The notes: generated by a model not told the origin, from the sequence alone. DNA of 57,902 nucleotides from Psychrobacillus soli (GCF_006861775.1 NZ_VDGG01000024.1:1-57902); one strand, 5' to 3'; shown: positions 1 through 8,475, numbered from the stretch's first letter. A program made the numbers and translations.

Positions 1-41
1 GCTAGTGAAAGCAACCAATTCTTAAAATAACAAGTTTACTT
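1..41 (-). repeat. AT-rich interspersed repeat flank, left copy
   Basis: Read on the minus strand this stretch matches 57798-57838 at about 36 of 41 positions, including the core ATTGGTTGCTTTCA. It is therefore an inverted copy of sequence at the other end of the window. The core belongs to the 20-21 bp phased repeat described at 57821-57891. The window edge cuts the element, so its full length is unknown. Confidence 0.75.
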
Positions 42-224
42 GGAGTGAGACGACGATGAATACGAGGTCTCATACCAATAAATAGTTGTATGAAACGAAC
101 TTTATCCTAAGTAAATGCTCTACTTATTTGGAGAAAGCATTTTCTAATTAGCTTTAGTAAATATTGCGTAGGGAATCTGATCAATTTAAAGCTCTGATAA
201 CAGTAGACGCAAAATTAGCAAGCA
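42..224. other. Intergenic stretch without a recognisable gene
   Basis: I see no coding frame with a ribosome site here. The stretch lies between the AT-rich flank and the GC-rich element. In the right-hand copy of the repeat these two parts are almost adjacent, so this segment is either an insertion in the left copy or a deletion in the right one. Confidence 0.4.
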
Positions 225-450
225 ATTCCCATGGATTTTCGCTGCTGGGAGGCGACTCCAGTGGAGGACAACAGGATGTTGGTCACGAAGGCGTTGCCAC
301 ACGATGTGGCGTTTTTAGCCTTTGTTCCTCTGTGTGAGCAAAATGAGACTTCTCAGGCGGACGCGCGCAGGCGCGGCGGGGATGGCTCATCGCTCACCCG
401 GCGGAAAGCGTTCGACTGCAGCGGAAATCCCAGCGGACACTCATTTTCAA
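225..450 (-). repeat. GC-rich interspersed repeat element, left copy
   Basis: Base composition jumps well above the AT-rich surroundings. Bases 385-409 are an exact inverted copy of 57736-57760 (25 of 25, core CCGCCGGGTGAGCGATGAG read on the minus strand), and weaker similarity extends on both sides. Several short dyads are visible, for example GCCACACGATGTGGC. Similar GC-rich intergenic repeats occur in many Bacillales genomes with no settled function. An open frame of 94 codons inside it has no ribosome site and no protein-like composition. Confidence 0.75.
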
Positions 451-547
451 CGCACTACCACGTAGTATCCCTATTTTGTGAAATATCTCTTTTATGGATA
501 GTTTTTTTATTGTAAAAAATATTCATTGGGAAGGTAAAGTAATAGTT

Positions 548-566
548 CAAATGGTATAATCATTTG
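548..566 (+). promoter_or_regulatory. Extended -10 promoter inside a palindrome
   Basis: TATAAT at 555-560 is preceded by TG at the extended -10 position. The box sits exactly between the arms CAAATG (548-553) and CATTTG (561-566), so a repressor dimer could cover it. No good -35 is visible. It lies 26 bases before the diguanylate cyclase start. Confidence 0.5.
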
Positions 567-591
567 GAATGCTTTTTGAAGGGGAAATTAA

Positions 592-2136
592 ATGAATAAA
601 ACACTCAAATTTTGGATACTCACACTGATCACTTTTACAATGATAGCCATTTTAAGTAGTTCCCTTTTTTCTAGTTATCTTGTAACGAAAAAAAGTCTAA
701 TCGAAAAATCATTAGAGCAAAACGAAATGTATGCGTTAAAATTAGCGAAAATGTCCGAAGAAGTTTTTAAAGCAATGGAAGCCAACCTAGAAGCAAGAAA
801 ACCAGATGTAATTGATCATATTGAAAATCCAGAGGAACTAACTAAAATATTGGACCAGTTATTAATTAGTGGGAAAAATTTCAATTCACTTTCAGTTATT
901 GGAAGTGATAGCATTGCTATAGCTACCTCACCAAACATAGGAATTACAGGTAATAAAATCGAATCTGAAGGAGTAGAAGAAGCACTTCGTAAAAAAGAAA
1001 GCATTATTACGAAGCCGTATAAAGCGGTAACAGGCAGGCTTTTAATACTAGTATCCACGCCATTATTTGATGATTCGAATACATATCTTGGTATGTTAAA
1101 TGGTACGATTTATTTACAAGAAGATAATTTCATTCAAAATATTTTAGCGGAGCATTTTAGTGAAGATGGTTCCTATGTTTTTGTAGTGGATGAACTAGGC
1201 ACATTAATCTATCATCCAGACAAAATGAGAATAGGAGAAAATGTGAGTGAAAATAGGGTAATTCAAAGTTTATTGAATAGAAAAAGTGGAGCTCAAGAAT
1301 TATATAATACACAAGGTACACATTTATTGGCAGGATATTCATATATTCCTGAAAGTAAGTGGGGCGTTGTTTCACAAACCCCTTATGAAAGTGGTCTACA
1401 ACCACTAAGTGGGATCATGACTAAAATGTTTTTTTACACGTTGCCATTTGTTATTCTATTTTTCGTGTTAGCTTATTTATTATCGGAAAAGCTTGCTTCC
1501 CCATTGAAAAATTTGGCGATTTCAACGATGAATTCTAATTTAGGAGACGTATCTGTACAAAATTTAAAAGTTTCTACATGGTATTTTGAAGCAAAGCAAC
1601 TGACAGAAACAATTGAGAATTATCGAAAACTGCAAGAAGAAGTGGTTGCCAATTTTAAGGATTTGTCGTTAACAGATCCACTTACTCGATTGAAAAATAG
1701 AAGATATTCAGAGTTGTTTTTTGCTGATTTATTGGAACAAAAGAATTCTTTTTCTATCATTAGCATTGACATTGACCATTTTAAAAAAGTGAATGATGAA
1801 TTTGGACATCAAATAGGCGATGAGACATTACAATTTTTAGCGAGTAAAATGATGTCAAGTGTTTCGGAAAAGGATGTTTGTGTCCGACTTGGAGGAGAAG
1901 AGTTTGTTATCATACTACCAAATTCCTCTTTGGATGAGGCGTATATTCAAGCAGAAAAGTTAAGAAAGGAAATAGAAAACAGCATCCTTTCGATGAATAG
2001 AAAAATAACGATTTCTGCCGGTGTTGGGGAGTATAAAGTGAATAAAGAAAATGTGATTGAACTTTTGCATCGAGTCGATGAGGCTTTGTATGTAGCCAAA
2101 TCAGAAGGAAGAAATAAAACAGTTATTTCTCCTTAA
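592..2136 (+). CDS. Membrane-bound diguanylate cyclase with extracellular Cache-type sensor
   Basis: This 514-residue protein probably makes cyclic di-GMP in response to an external signal. A first membrane helix spans about residues 8-30, an extracellular dCache-like region runs to about 275, a second helix covers about 279-300, and the C-terminal 170 residues form a GGDEF domain. The active-site motif is intact as RLGGEEF. The product-inhibition site (RxxD just upstream) reads SEKD, so feedback by c-di-GMP through the usual I-site looks lost. The ligand is unknown. The gene stands alone between its own promoter and a bidirectional terminator. Confidence 0.9.
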   Translation: MNKTLKFWILTLITFTMIAILSSSLFSSYLVTKKSLIEKSLEQNEMYALKLAKMSEEVFKAMEANLEARKPDVIDHIENPEELTKILDQLLISGKNFNSLSVIGSDSIAIATSPNIGITGNKIESEGVEEALRKKESIITKPYKAVTGRLLILVSTPLFDDSNTYLGMLNGTIYLQEDNFIQNILAEHFSEDGSYVFVVDELGTLIYHPDKMRIGENVSENRVIQSLLNRKSGAQELYNTQGTHLLAGYSYIPESKWGVVSQTPYESGLQPLSGIMTKMFFYTLPFVILFFVLAYLLSEKLASPLKNLAISTMNSNLGDVSVQNLKVSTWYFEAKQLTETIENYRKLQEEVVANFKDLSLTDPLTRLKNRRYSELFFADLLEQKNSFSIISIDIDHFKKVNDEFGHQIGDETLQFLASKMMSSVSEKDVCVRLGGEEFVIILPNSSLDEAYIQAEKLRKEIENSILSMNRKITISAGVGEYKVNKENVIELLHRVDEALYVAKSEGRNKTVISP

Positions 2137-2179
2137 AAAAAGAAGTTTTTCTCGCTAGTTGCGGAAAAACTTCTTTTTT
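2136..2179. terminator. Bidirectional terminator between convergent genes
   Basis: The arms AAAAAAGAAGTTTTTC and GAAAAACTTCTTTTTT form a 16-bp stem with A and T runs on both sides. It serves the diguanylate cyclase gene and the convergent membrane-protein gene, whose stop codon it overlaps. Confidence 0.85.
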
Positions 2180-2546
2180 ACTTATTTTTTTTCATCAAAT
2201 ACAAAATACCTTCTACGATCAATCCAATGACTAAACCGAATGAAGTAAAGATGAATAGTGATAGAATTCCGACAAGATCACCAAATTCTTCTGTTCCAAC
2301 AAGAAATGAACGAAATAATTCGATGAATCCAATGGCAAGACCTATCGCAAATATGTAAAACCCTTTATGTAATTTATACATTAACAAGGCACCAGCTATT
2401 ACGCCGACAGCAACCGAAAATGCAGCAAATGCGACGAAGTTCATAATGACTAAATCTTGACCAAGAACATATTTTACACCTAAAATAAGTAAAAACATAG
2501 ATAACACGATCATAATACCAACAATTCTATTATTATTTTTCAGCAA
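2178..2546 (-). CDS. Small four-helix membrane protein of unknown function
   Basis: The 122-residue product is almost entirely hydrophobic, with four predicted membrane helices (about 8-27, 33-55, 63-80 and 88-114) and a lysine-rich C-terminus. The TTG start is chosen because AAGGGA lies six bases upstream; an in-frame ATG at residue 12 has no comparable site. I do not recognise a family. It is monocistronic and convergent with the diguanylate cyclase gene. Confidence 0.65.
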   Translation of the reverse strand: MLKNNNRIVGIMIVLSMFLLILGVKYVLGQDLVIMNFVAFAAFSVAVGVIAGALLMYKLHKGFYIFAIGLAIGFIELFRSFLVGTEEFGDLVGILSLFIFTSFGLVIGLIVEGILYLMKKNK

Positions 2547-2634
2547 GAGGGTTCCCTTCTTTCTCTTACCTAATCATACTGGAAATCTTTTATTTTTCCA
2601 ACTACTGAATAATTCTATGAAAGGAATGATATAT

Positions 2635-3081
2635 ATGGCAGAACATTATTTTCATTTAAAAGCAAATTGGCCTGGAAACCGAAACGATATAGGAGAAATT
2701 CAGGCGGAACATTTACATACAAAAGTGTCGATACCGATAGAAATGGACGGACCGGGAGTTGGGACAAACCCAGACGAAATGCTACTAGGAGCAGCTGCGA
2801 CTTGTTATATTATTACACTTGCAGCGATGCTTGAAAGGAGTAAAATCGCGAAAATTTCTCTCGACATGGAGTCAACTGCAGTAGTCGATGTGACGAACGG
2901 CGTGTTTACATATAAAAAGATTATTCATCGTCCAGTAATTGTTATTGAAAATGAAAACGATCGGGCAATGACTCTGAAATTAGCTAAAAAAGCCGAAACG
3001 TCCTGTATGATTAGCCGTGCAATACAAGGAAACGTAGAATTACAACTAGAGCCAACTATTTCAGTAAGTTTGGAACAATAG
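2635..3081 (+). CDS. OsmC-family peroxiredoxin-like protein
   Basis: The protein resembles OsmC/Ohr-type thiol peroxidases, which reduce hydroperoxides in the cytoplasm. It shows the first family cysteine in a context like AAATCYIITLAAMLER and the second in ETSCMISRAI. I place the start at 2635 (148 residues) because AAGGAAT is nine bases upstream; the upstream ATG at 2617 has no site. The subtype (OsmC versus the YhfA-like branch) is not certain. It is followed directly by its own terminator. Confidence 0.85.
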   Translation: MAEHYFHLKANWPGNRNDIGEIQAEHLHTKVSIPIEMDGPGVGTNPDEMLLGAAATCYIITLAAMLERSKIAKISLDMESTAVVDVTNGVFTYKKIIHRPVIVIENENDRAMTLKLAKKAETSCMISRAIQGNVELQLEPTISVSLEQ

Positions 3082-3146
3082 ACGCAAAAAGCGACCGTTT
3101 TAATAGAATGGTCACTACTTCCGATGAATTACCAACTTTGCATACG

Positions 3147-3185
3147 AAAAAGGACTATGACCGTCTTGGTTTTAGTCCTTTTTTG
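3147..3185 (+). terminator. Terminator downstream of the OsmC-like gene
   Basis: AAAAAGGACTA pairs with TAGTCCTTTTTT across a 15-base loop and ends in a T run. Confidence 0.8.
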
Positions 3186-3207
3186 TGTAATTTTCCTTGG
3201 AGATGTG

Positions 3208-3282
3208 TTTTAGTTGGAATTTTGAAAGGCTTAGTTGGAATTTTGGTGCATTTAGTTGGAAAAAATTCGAGTTTAGTTGGAA
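3208..3282 (+). repeat. Four-copy phased repeat with exact 21-bp period
   Basis: The core TTAGTTGGAA starts at 3210, 3231, 3252 and 3273, exactly 21 bases apart each time, with unrelated spacers. Two DNA helical turns would put every copy on the same face. The same pattern with a variant core (TTGGTTGCT) occurs at 57821-57891 and, as a single inverted copy, at the left edge. Open frames reading through it have no ribosome site. Confidence 0.85.
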
Positions 3283-3470
3283 AAGGAGATTTTTCCTACA
3301 AAAAAGCGATCAATTTTCATTGAATGATCGCTATTTCTAATGAACAAAGTCTATTCTGTTGTTTTCACTGTTTCAAAAAGTGATCTCTTCTAGTTGAACG
3401 CTATGATTTTCACTGTTGACGGCAGCTACAGCGGTCACCTGTTGATACATTAGCCCTTTGTGTTTTATTC
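3283..3470. other. Intergenic stretch with one hairpin
   Basis: AGCGATCA (3306-3313) can pair with TGATCGCT (3326-3333), but no strong T run follows. The section 3400-3445 (TATGATTTTCACTG onward) faintly resembles the edge of the GC-rich repeat and may be a decayed copy. No gene is visible. Confidence 0.35.
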
Positions 3471-4118
3471 TTAAATAACATAAACAAAAACACAGATGAA
3501 ATGACTAATCGTTCCTAATAAAATGAATATATGAAAAATCTCATGGAACCCTAACTTTTTAATAAAAGGTATATTTGGTTTCACACCGTAAATAACTCCA
3601 CCAATGGTATAAAAAATTCCCCCTAATAGTAGAAAAAAGAGCCCTTGTGTCCCAAGCACTCCTGCAAGCGGAGAAGCCAAAAAGACGATAATCCATCCCA
3701 TTCCAATATATAAAACAGTAGAAATCCATCTTGGACAATTAAACCAAATCATCTTAAACAATATCCCGCTAATTGCCAAAAGCGAGATAATGCTAAACAG
3801 CATATAACCAGTTGTGCCTTTTAATGCGATTAAACAAAATGGGGCATATGTACCTGCTATTAATAAATAGATCATCGAATGATCCAATCGTCTTAATACA
3901 TGAATCACATGATCTTTTGCGATAACCATATGATAGGTTGCTGACGAGGTGTACAGTAAAATCATACTCAAACCAAATAGCACGAGCGCAGTAATCGTTA
4001 AACCTGATACATCTAATGAGATGCCTTTCGTAATCATTGCGATTAAAGCGAAAATACCAAGAATAGCGCCAAAAAGATGTGATAATGCATTAAATGGTTC
4101 TCTCATAAACTTTTCCAA
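3471..4118 (-). CDS. trhA: Hemolysin III / PAQR-family membrane protein (YplQ-like)
   Basis: The 215-residue, seven-helix protein carries the family's histidines: an N-terminal NALSHLFGA, the central RLDHSMIYLLIAGTY and the C-terminal HEIFHIFILLGTISHF. Bacterial PAQR proteins of this type are linked to membrane energy or fluidity homeostasis; the hemolysin label comes from heterologous expression and should not be taken as a toxin claim. The TTG start has a strong GGAGG seven bases upstream, while the in-frame ATG four codons later is too far from it. Confidence 0.88.
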   Translation of the reverse strand: MEKFMREPFNALSHLFGAILGIFALIAMITKGISLDVSGLTITALVLFGLSMILLYTSSATYHMVIAKDHVIHVLRRLDHSMIYLLIAGTYAPFCLIALKGTTGYMLFSIISLLAISGILFKMIWFNCPRWISTVLYIGMGWIIVFLASPLAGVLGTQGLFFLLLGGIFYTIGGVIYGVKPNIPFIKKLGFHEIFHIFILLGTISHFICVFVYVI

Positions 4119-4162
4119 TGAAATACCTCCATAACATCATGTAGTTTAGATAACTACTTAAT

Positions 4163-4191
4163 ATAATATACTCATTACAATAGATAGTCAA
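4163..4191 (-). promoter_or_regulatory. SigA-type promoter of the hemolysin III gene
   Basis: On the minus strand TTGACT (4186-4191) and TATTAT (4163-4168) are separated by 17 bases, close to the vegetative consensus. Confidence 0.7.
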
Positions 4192-4251
4192 TGTTTACTG
4201 AAAACTCTTTTTAGGATACGATAAGAACAAGCTAGTAACGGAGGAATTTAC

Positions 4252-4821
4252 ATGAATAAATCAAAAGAACTTATTAATAAACTTGGACTGGATGCCACGA
4301 TTCATGCTGAAGAGATACCCGATATCGATTTATATATGGATCAAGTAATTCAATTATTTGATTCGAAATTTGGTCCAACCCTTCGAAATACGGATGAAAA
4401 AGTATTAACAAAAACAATGATCAATAACTATGCCAAAGGAAAATTATTCATCCCAATCAAAAACAAAAAATATTCCAAGCAACATATAATGTTAATAAAC
4501 TTAATCTATCAATTAAAGGGAGCTCTTTCCATTAATGATATTAAGACGACGATGGATCCAATCAACGAAAAAATAGACAATGAGGATTTTAATTTAGAAG
4601 ATTTTTATACACACTCGGTTGCATTACAACAAGCGAATGCGAAAAGTTTTTTTACTGAAATGCAAGCACATGAACAAGAAATTGCCGAAATGGAGATGGA
4701 GGATGATTTGAAGCATTTATTATTAATAACGTCACTTGCCAATATGAGCAATGCCTATCGCAAGGCAGCAGAACTACTAGTGGATGAATTAATCTCAAAT
4801 AAAAAGGAGCCTAAAAAATGA
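4252..4821 (+). CDS. DUF1836 domain protein
   Basis: The protein has 189 residues. The stretch from about residue 24 to 130, with TMINNYAKGKLFIPIKNKKY in the middle, looks like DUF1836, a family whose N-terminal half resembles MerR-type DNA-binding helices. The C-terminal third is acidic and helical. A GGAGG site precedes the ATG. Its TGA stop overlaps the next ATG (ATGA), so translation is probably coupled to the amidohydrolase gene. The function is unknown; a regulatory role is only inference from the domain. Confidence 0.8.
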   Translation: MNKSKELINKLGLDATIHAEEIPDIDLYMDQVIQLFDSKFGPTLRNTDEKVLTKTMINNYAKGKLFIPIKNKKYSKQHIMLINLIYQLKGALSINDIKTTMDPINEKIDNEDFNLEDFYTHSVALQQANAKSFFTEMQAHEQEIAEMEMEDDLKHLLLITSLANMSNAYRKAAELLVDELISNKKEPKK

Positions 4822-6329
4822 AGGTACTCTGGACAGACGGAACTATTTTTACAATGAATGCAGAAGGAGAAAAAGTAGAGGCTGTATTAGTAGAAAACGG
4901 AAAGGTTATACAAACTGGAACGAAAGAGCAATTAAGTCTTTTAGCAGATCAAATTCAATCCTTACAAGGTGCCGTCATGTATCCGGGTTTTGTAGATAGT
5001 CATATCCACTTAATTGGCCATGGAGAAAAATTAAGTTATTTAGATTTGTCTTCTTTTACTTCCATTCAAACACTCGTGACGGAAGTAGCCAAACGGGTGA
5101 AAGAAGGGGAATGGTATGTTGCGGAAGGTTGGAATGATAATATATTAGTAGAAAATAGACCGATTACATGTAAAGATTTGGGTGGATTAAAAGAAACTCC
5201 AATCGTCCTAAAGCGAATTTGTAGACATGTGCTTGTAGCAAATACAAAAGCAATGGAATTAGCAGGAATCACCAATGACACGCCAAATCCGGTAGGTGGT
5301 ATTATCGGAAAAGATGAGGATGGCAATTTAAACGGACTATTTTATGATGAAGCACAGCAATTAATCACGTCCCATATTCAAGCTGTTACAACAGAATATT
5401 TACAAAAGGTCATTCAGGCGAGTGTCGCCGATTTGCAAGCAAAAGGACTAACGGGCGTGCATACAGAGGATATGGCCTATTATGGTCCATACAATACACC
5501 GCTAGAAGCGTATCGCCGTACAATAGGAAGGAGTTTTCGAGTCCATTTACTTCGTAATCACGAAGTATTTGAGCAAATGCAAGGGGAAGAACCTGCCGAC
5601 TTTATCGAATTTGGGGCGATGAAAATATTTATCGATGGTTCACTTGGGGGACATACAGCTTTATTGGCAGAAGATTATTCAGATTCTCCTGGAAATAAAG
5701 GAGTTGCCGTTCACGATAGGGAAAAATTAGAGAATCTCATCAAGCTAGCAAGAAAATATAACGAAAATATTGCTGTACACGTCATAGGAGATAAAGCGGT
5801 AGAAATCATTTTAAATTTAATCGAAAAATATCCTGCCCCGATTGGTAAAAAAGACAGGCTTATTCATGTCAATGTGCTTACGAAAGAGTTAATAGACAGA
5901 ATGGCCAAATTACCAGTAGTCTTAGATATTCAACCGATGTTCGTTCCTTCTGATTTTCCTTGGGTAATAGATCGTTTAGGAAAAGAACGTTTAACATGGG
6001 CATATGCTTGGAAAACGCTACTAGATAAAGGGTTTGATTGCTCAGGTGGCTCTGATTCACCAATTGAACTTGCAGATCCATTACTAGGGATGGATGCAGC
6101 GGCAAATAATAAATACTTGCCTAAGCAGGAACTAACTACGTTTGAAGCAATCTCGTTATTTACAACTGGAAGTGCTAAGGCAATTGGAAAAGAACATATT
6201 CGTGGCAAAATAATGAGTGGTTTCGATGCTGATTTTACGATTGTCGACCAAATGTTAACAAAAGAGTCGTTTACTACCTCTAAAGTAATACAAACAGTTG
6301 TGAATGGGGAAATTGTATTTAGTAAATAA
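4818..6329 (+). CDS. Metal-dependent amidohydrolase (YtcJ-like, Amidohydro_3)
   Basis: The 503-residue product has the N-terminal beta-sandwich leading into DSHIHLIGHG, whose HxH ligands mark the amidohydrolase metal centre. Further histidines lie near residues 322 (VHVIGD) and 355 (LIHVNV), with the SGGSDSPIE aspartate motif near 417, and the fold closes with a C-terminal beta strand region. The substrate cannot be told from sequence. It is translationally coupled to the DUF1836 gene. Confidence 0.88.
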   Translation: MKVLWTDGTIFTMNAEGEKVEAVLVENGKVIQTGTKEQLSLLADQIQSLQGAVMYPGFVDSHIHLIGHGEKLSYLDLSSFTSIQTLVTEVAKRVKEGEWYVAEGWNDNILVENRPITCKDLGGLKETPIVLKRICRHVLVANTKAMELAGITNDTPNPVGGIIGKDEDGNLNGLFYDEAQQLITSHIQAVTTEYLQKVIQASVADLQAKGLTGVHTEDMAYYGPYNTPLEAYRRTIGRSFRVHLLRNHEVFEQMQGEEPADFIEFGAMKIFIDGSLGGHTALLAEDYSDSPGNKGVAVHDREKLENLIKLARKYNENIAVHVIGDKAVEIILNLIEKYPAPIGKKDRLIHVNVLTKELIDRMAKLPVVLDIQPMFVPSDFPWVIDRLGKERLTWAYAWKTLLDKGFDCSGGSDSPIELADPLLGMDAAANNKYLPKQELTTFEAISLFTTGSAKAIGKEHIRGKIMSGFDADFTIVDQMLTKESFTTSKVIQTVVNGEIVFSK

Positions 6330-6392
6330 AAATGAAACTTTTTGTTACTTTCTGTCGTAAATAAGTAAAAGTAGAGAGGAGTTTGATTTTTC

Positions 6393-6701
6393 ATGGAAAA
6401 TAGAGGATTAAAAGTTCTGCTTCATGCGAGTACTTGGTTTGCACCATTTTTAGTTCCTTTCATTTTATATTTGGTTGTAGATAATGACGAGATTAAAAAA
6501 CTCTCCATACAAGCTGTGCTATTTCAACTAGTGATGTCGGTATTAATAACTATCTCTATATTTTTAATTATTTTATTAATAGGTATCCCGATGCTCATTA
6601 TTTTTGGTATAATGACATTTGTTGTTCCAATAATCGGAATAATTAAAGCGATTAATGGAGATGAGTTTAACTATCCCATCGTTGGGTCATGGTTTAAATA
6701 A
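6393..6701 (+). CDS. DUF4870 (Tic20-like) small membrane protein
   Basis: The protein has 102 residues with a short LHASTWFAPFLVPFILYLV first helix, a charged NDEIKK turn and two more helices, the usual DUF4870 pattern. A GAGAGGAG site precedes the start. Its function is not established. It lies 63 bases after the amidohydrolase gene and 27 bases before coaW, possibly in one transcript. Confidence 0.75.
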   Translation: MENRGLKVLLHASTWFAPFLVPFILYLVVDNDEIKKLSIQAVLFQLVMSVLITISIFLIILLIGIPMLIIFGIMTFVVPIIGIIKAINGDEFNYPIVGSWFK

Positions 6702-6728
6702 GTCTCTTAATATAAAAGGGGAATTCGT

Positions 6729-7550
6729 ATGACTACTAGAATTGGTATAGATGCAGGTGGAACGTTAACGAAAATTGCTTATTGGGATGAAACAAAAGAA
6801 ATTTCGTTTCAAAGTTTCCTTTCATCCGATTTTAAAGCTGTAAAGGATTGGCTTGATACAAACCACTCGTTAGCCTCTATCTGCCTCACTGGTGGTCGAG
6901 CGGAACAATTAAAGAAATATCTTTCTTCGGAAAATGAAATCCCTTACATCGTGGAGTTTGATGCGACGATGAACGGAGTCATGTACCAACTAAAAGAAGA
7001 AGTCATTTCCAGTGATTCAGCAATTATTGCCAACATCGGTACTGGAACGTCTATACATATAATGAATGGGGATACACATAGTCGCATAGGAGGAACTGGC
7101 GTTGGTGGAGGAACACTTGTCGGTTTAGGAGCCGCTTTAACAGGTATTTATGACTACCAAGATATAATCGAGCTATCGAAAGAAGGAAATCGAACTTCTA
7201 TCGATATATTAGTGAGTGACATCTATCAACACAATAAACTACCTATTAAAGGTTCATTAACGGCGAGTAATTTTGGCGGAGTTGCATTAAAATCAAATGA
7301 AGCTAGAAACAGTTCTGATCTGTTAGCTGGAGTACAAGGAATTATTGGAGAAGTAGTTGCTACGCTATGCATTCAAGCAGCGGATGCGCACCACGTAGAA
7401 GATATTATTTATATTGGTTCCACCCTAGAAGAAAATGAATTACTACAAGCAATTATTGAATCTTATACGATTTTAAAACAGAAAAAACCAATCTTTTTAG
7501 ACAAACATGGATACAGTGGAGCGATTGGTGCATTGTTAGAAAATAAATAA
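6729..7550 (+). CDS. coaW: Type II pantothenate kinase
   Basis: The enzyme phosphorylates pantothenate as the first step of coenzyme A synthesis. The 273-residue sequence opens with GIDAGGTLTKIAYWDE, the family's phosphate-binding signature, and continues with the glycine-rich NIGTGTSIHI and RIGGTGVGGGTL motifs. Type II kinases of this length are typical of staphylococci and related Bacillales and generally escape feedback by CoA. AAGGGG precedes the ATG. Confidence 0.9.
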   Translation: MTTRIGIDAGGTLTKIAYWDETKEISFQSFLSSDFKAVKDWLDTNHSLASICLTGGRAEQLKKYLSSENEIPYIVEFDATMNGVMYQLKEEVISSDSAIIANIGTGTSIHIMNGDTHSRIGGTGVGGGTLVGLGAALTGIYDYQDIIELSKEGNRTSIDILVSDIYQHNKLPIKGSLTASNFGGVALKSNEARNSSDLLAGVQGIIGEVVATLCIQAADAHHVEDIIYIGSTLEENELLQAIIESYTILKQKKPIFLDKHGYSGAIGALLENK

Positions 7551-7569
7551 AAAGAATCGTGTATATCTG

Positions 7570-7598
7570 TTGCGTTATTGGAGAGCCCGTGTTATATT
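7570..7598 (+). promoter_or_regulatory. Promoter of the first cold-shock gene
   Basis: TTGCGT (7570-7575), a 17-base spacer and TATATT (7593-7598), with TG extending the -10. It leaves a leader of roughly 110 bases before the cold-shock start. Confidence 0.7.
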
Positions 7599-7636
7599 TA
7601 AAGAGGATTATTTTTGTTCGGTTAGTTAGTAGGTGG

Positions 7637-7715
7637 CAACACTTTTACTTAACAGTGTTGAGCAAGGATAGTAACAAAATGTGTGCGTCAAATTGCACAC
7701 GAGGAGGAAACACAC
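7637..7715 (+). promoter_or_regulatory. Structured 5' leader of the cold-shock gene
   Basis: Two hairpins are visible: CAACACT with AGTGTTG (7637-7660), and GTGTGC with GCACAC (7681-7700) directly before the GAGGAGG ribosome site. GTGTG (7681-7685) could instead pair with CACAC (7711-7715) next to the ATG, putting the ribosome site in a loop. Long structured leaders that switch with temperature are known for csp mRNAs; switching here is inference. Confidence 0.5.
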
Positions 7716-7916
7716 ATGGAACAAGGTAAAGTAAAATGGTTTAACTCAGAAAAAGGATTCGGATTCATCGAGCGCGAAGGCGGAGACGACGTATTCGTAC
7801 ACTTCTCAGCTATCCAAAGCGAAGGTTTCAAATCTCTTGACGAAGGTCAAGAAGTAACTTTTGAAATCGAGCAAGGCCAACGTGGTCTTCAAGCTACTAA
7901 CGTAGTTAAAGCTTAA
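7716..7916 (+). CDS. cspD: Cold-shock protein (CspB/CspD type)
   Basis: The 66-residue single cold-shock domain binds single-stranded RNA and DNA and melts structure at low temperature. Both motifs are present: [13 protein letters not shown] (RNP1 region) and DVFVHFSAI (RNP2). The start at 7716 follows GAGGAGG; the longer in-frame reading from 7683 would add residues no csp gene has. A second csp lies at 9204-9407 on the other strand. The choice of cspD rather than cspB rests on position near ypeP/ypeQ. Confidence 0.93.
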   Translation: MEQGKVKWFNSEKGFGFIEREGGDDVFVHFSAIQSEGFKSLDEGQEVTFEIEQGQRGLQATNVVKA

Positions 7917-7933
7917 TTTTAAACCTAAACTTT

Positions 7934-7965
7934 AACAGGCTCTCTTAGGGGAGTCTGTTTTTTTG
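7934..7965 (+). terminator. Terminator of the cold-shock gene
   Basis: AACAGGCTC pairs with GAGTCTGTT (one G-T pair) followed by seven T. Confidence 0.85.
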
Positions 7966-8010
7966 TGTTATGATAAAAACTATACAATTTTAGTTTTAGG
8001 AGCAGAAGAA

Positions 8011-8475
8011 ATGAAAAAGTGGAAAAAAGAAATTAACATAAACGTTCCTATTGAATTTGCTTGGCCCTATTTTTATGGTGATACGGAAAAAAAGAAAAAG
8101 ATCTTTCCAAAAGTAGTAGAAGAGGAATATGTGGAGCAAACGGAGCAAGTAGTTGGATCCATTATCCATCAGACGTATCAAATTGGTTCATTAACAGAAC
8201 AATATGAAATAACGATAAAAAAATATGTAGACGAACAAAATTATAAAATGATTCAGGAGAGCTTTCTATTAAATGATCGCTTTCGGATGACAATTGACTA
8301 CGAATTACAAATGGAAGATAGTGCCGCAACTAAGTTCATCTACACATCGATTAATAAGCCTAAAAACCCGCTCTTTAGTATCTTTCAATTGTTTGGAAAT
8401 GACGATGTAGTAATGAAGTTTATGAATCGCACAAAAGAGACGATGGAAGCTGCATACAAAACAACTGCCAATTAA
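8011..8475 (+). CDS. SRPBCC-fold protein of unknown ligand
   Basis: The 154-residue protein starts with the KEININVPIEFAWPYFYG pattern of START/SRPBCC ligand-binding folds, and alternating strands lead to a long C-terminal helix (about 130-152). AGGAG lies before the ATG at 8011; the reading from 7963 lacks a site. The ligand and role are unknown. The gene is convergent with the RNase H-like gene and overlaps its last four bases. Confidence 0.65.
   Translation: MKKWKKEININVPIEFAWPYFYGDTEKKKKIFPKVVEEEYVEQTEQVVGSIIHQTYQIGSLTEQYEITIKKYVDEQNYKMIQESFLLNDRFRMTIDYELQMEDSAATKFIYTSINKPKNPLFSIFQLFGNDDVVMKFMNRTKETMEAAYKTTAN

Noticed and set aside
231-515. 94-codon open frame in the left repeat
   Set aside because: It lies in the GC-rich interspersed repeat, has no ribosome site and an unlikely amino acid make-up.
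3208-3282. CRISPR array
   Set aside because: The cores are only 10 bases with 11-base spacers and there are no cas genes.
3108-3323. 71-codon open frame
   Set aside because: It reads through a terminator and the 21-bp repeat array and has no ribosome site.
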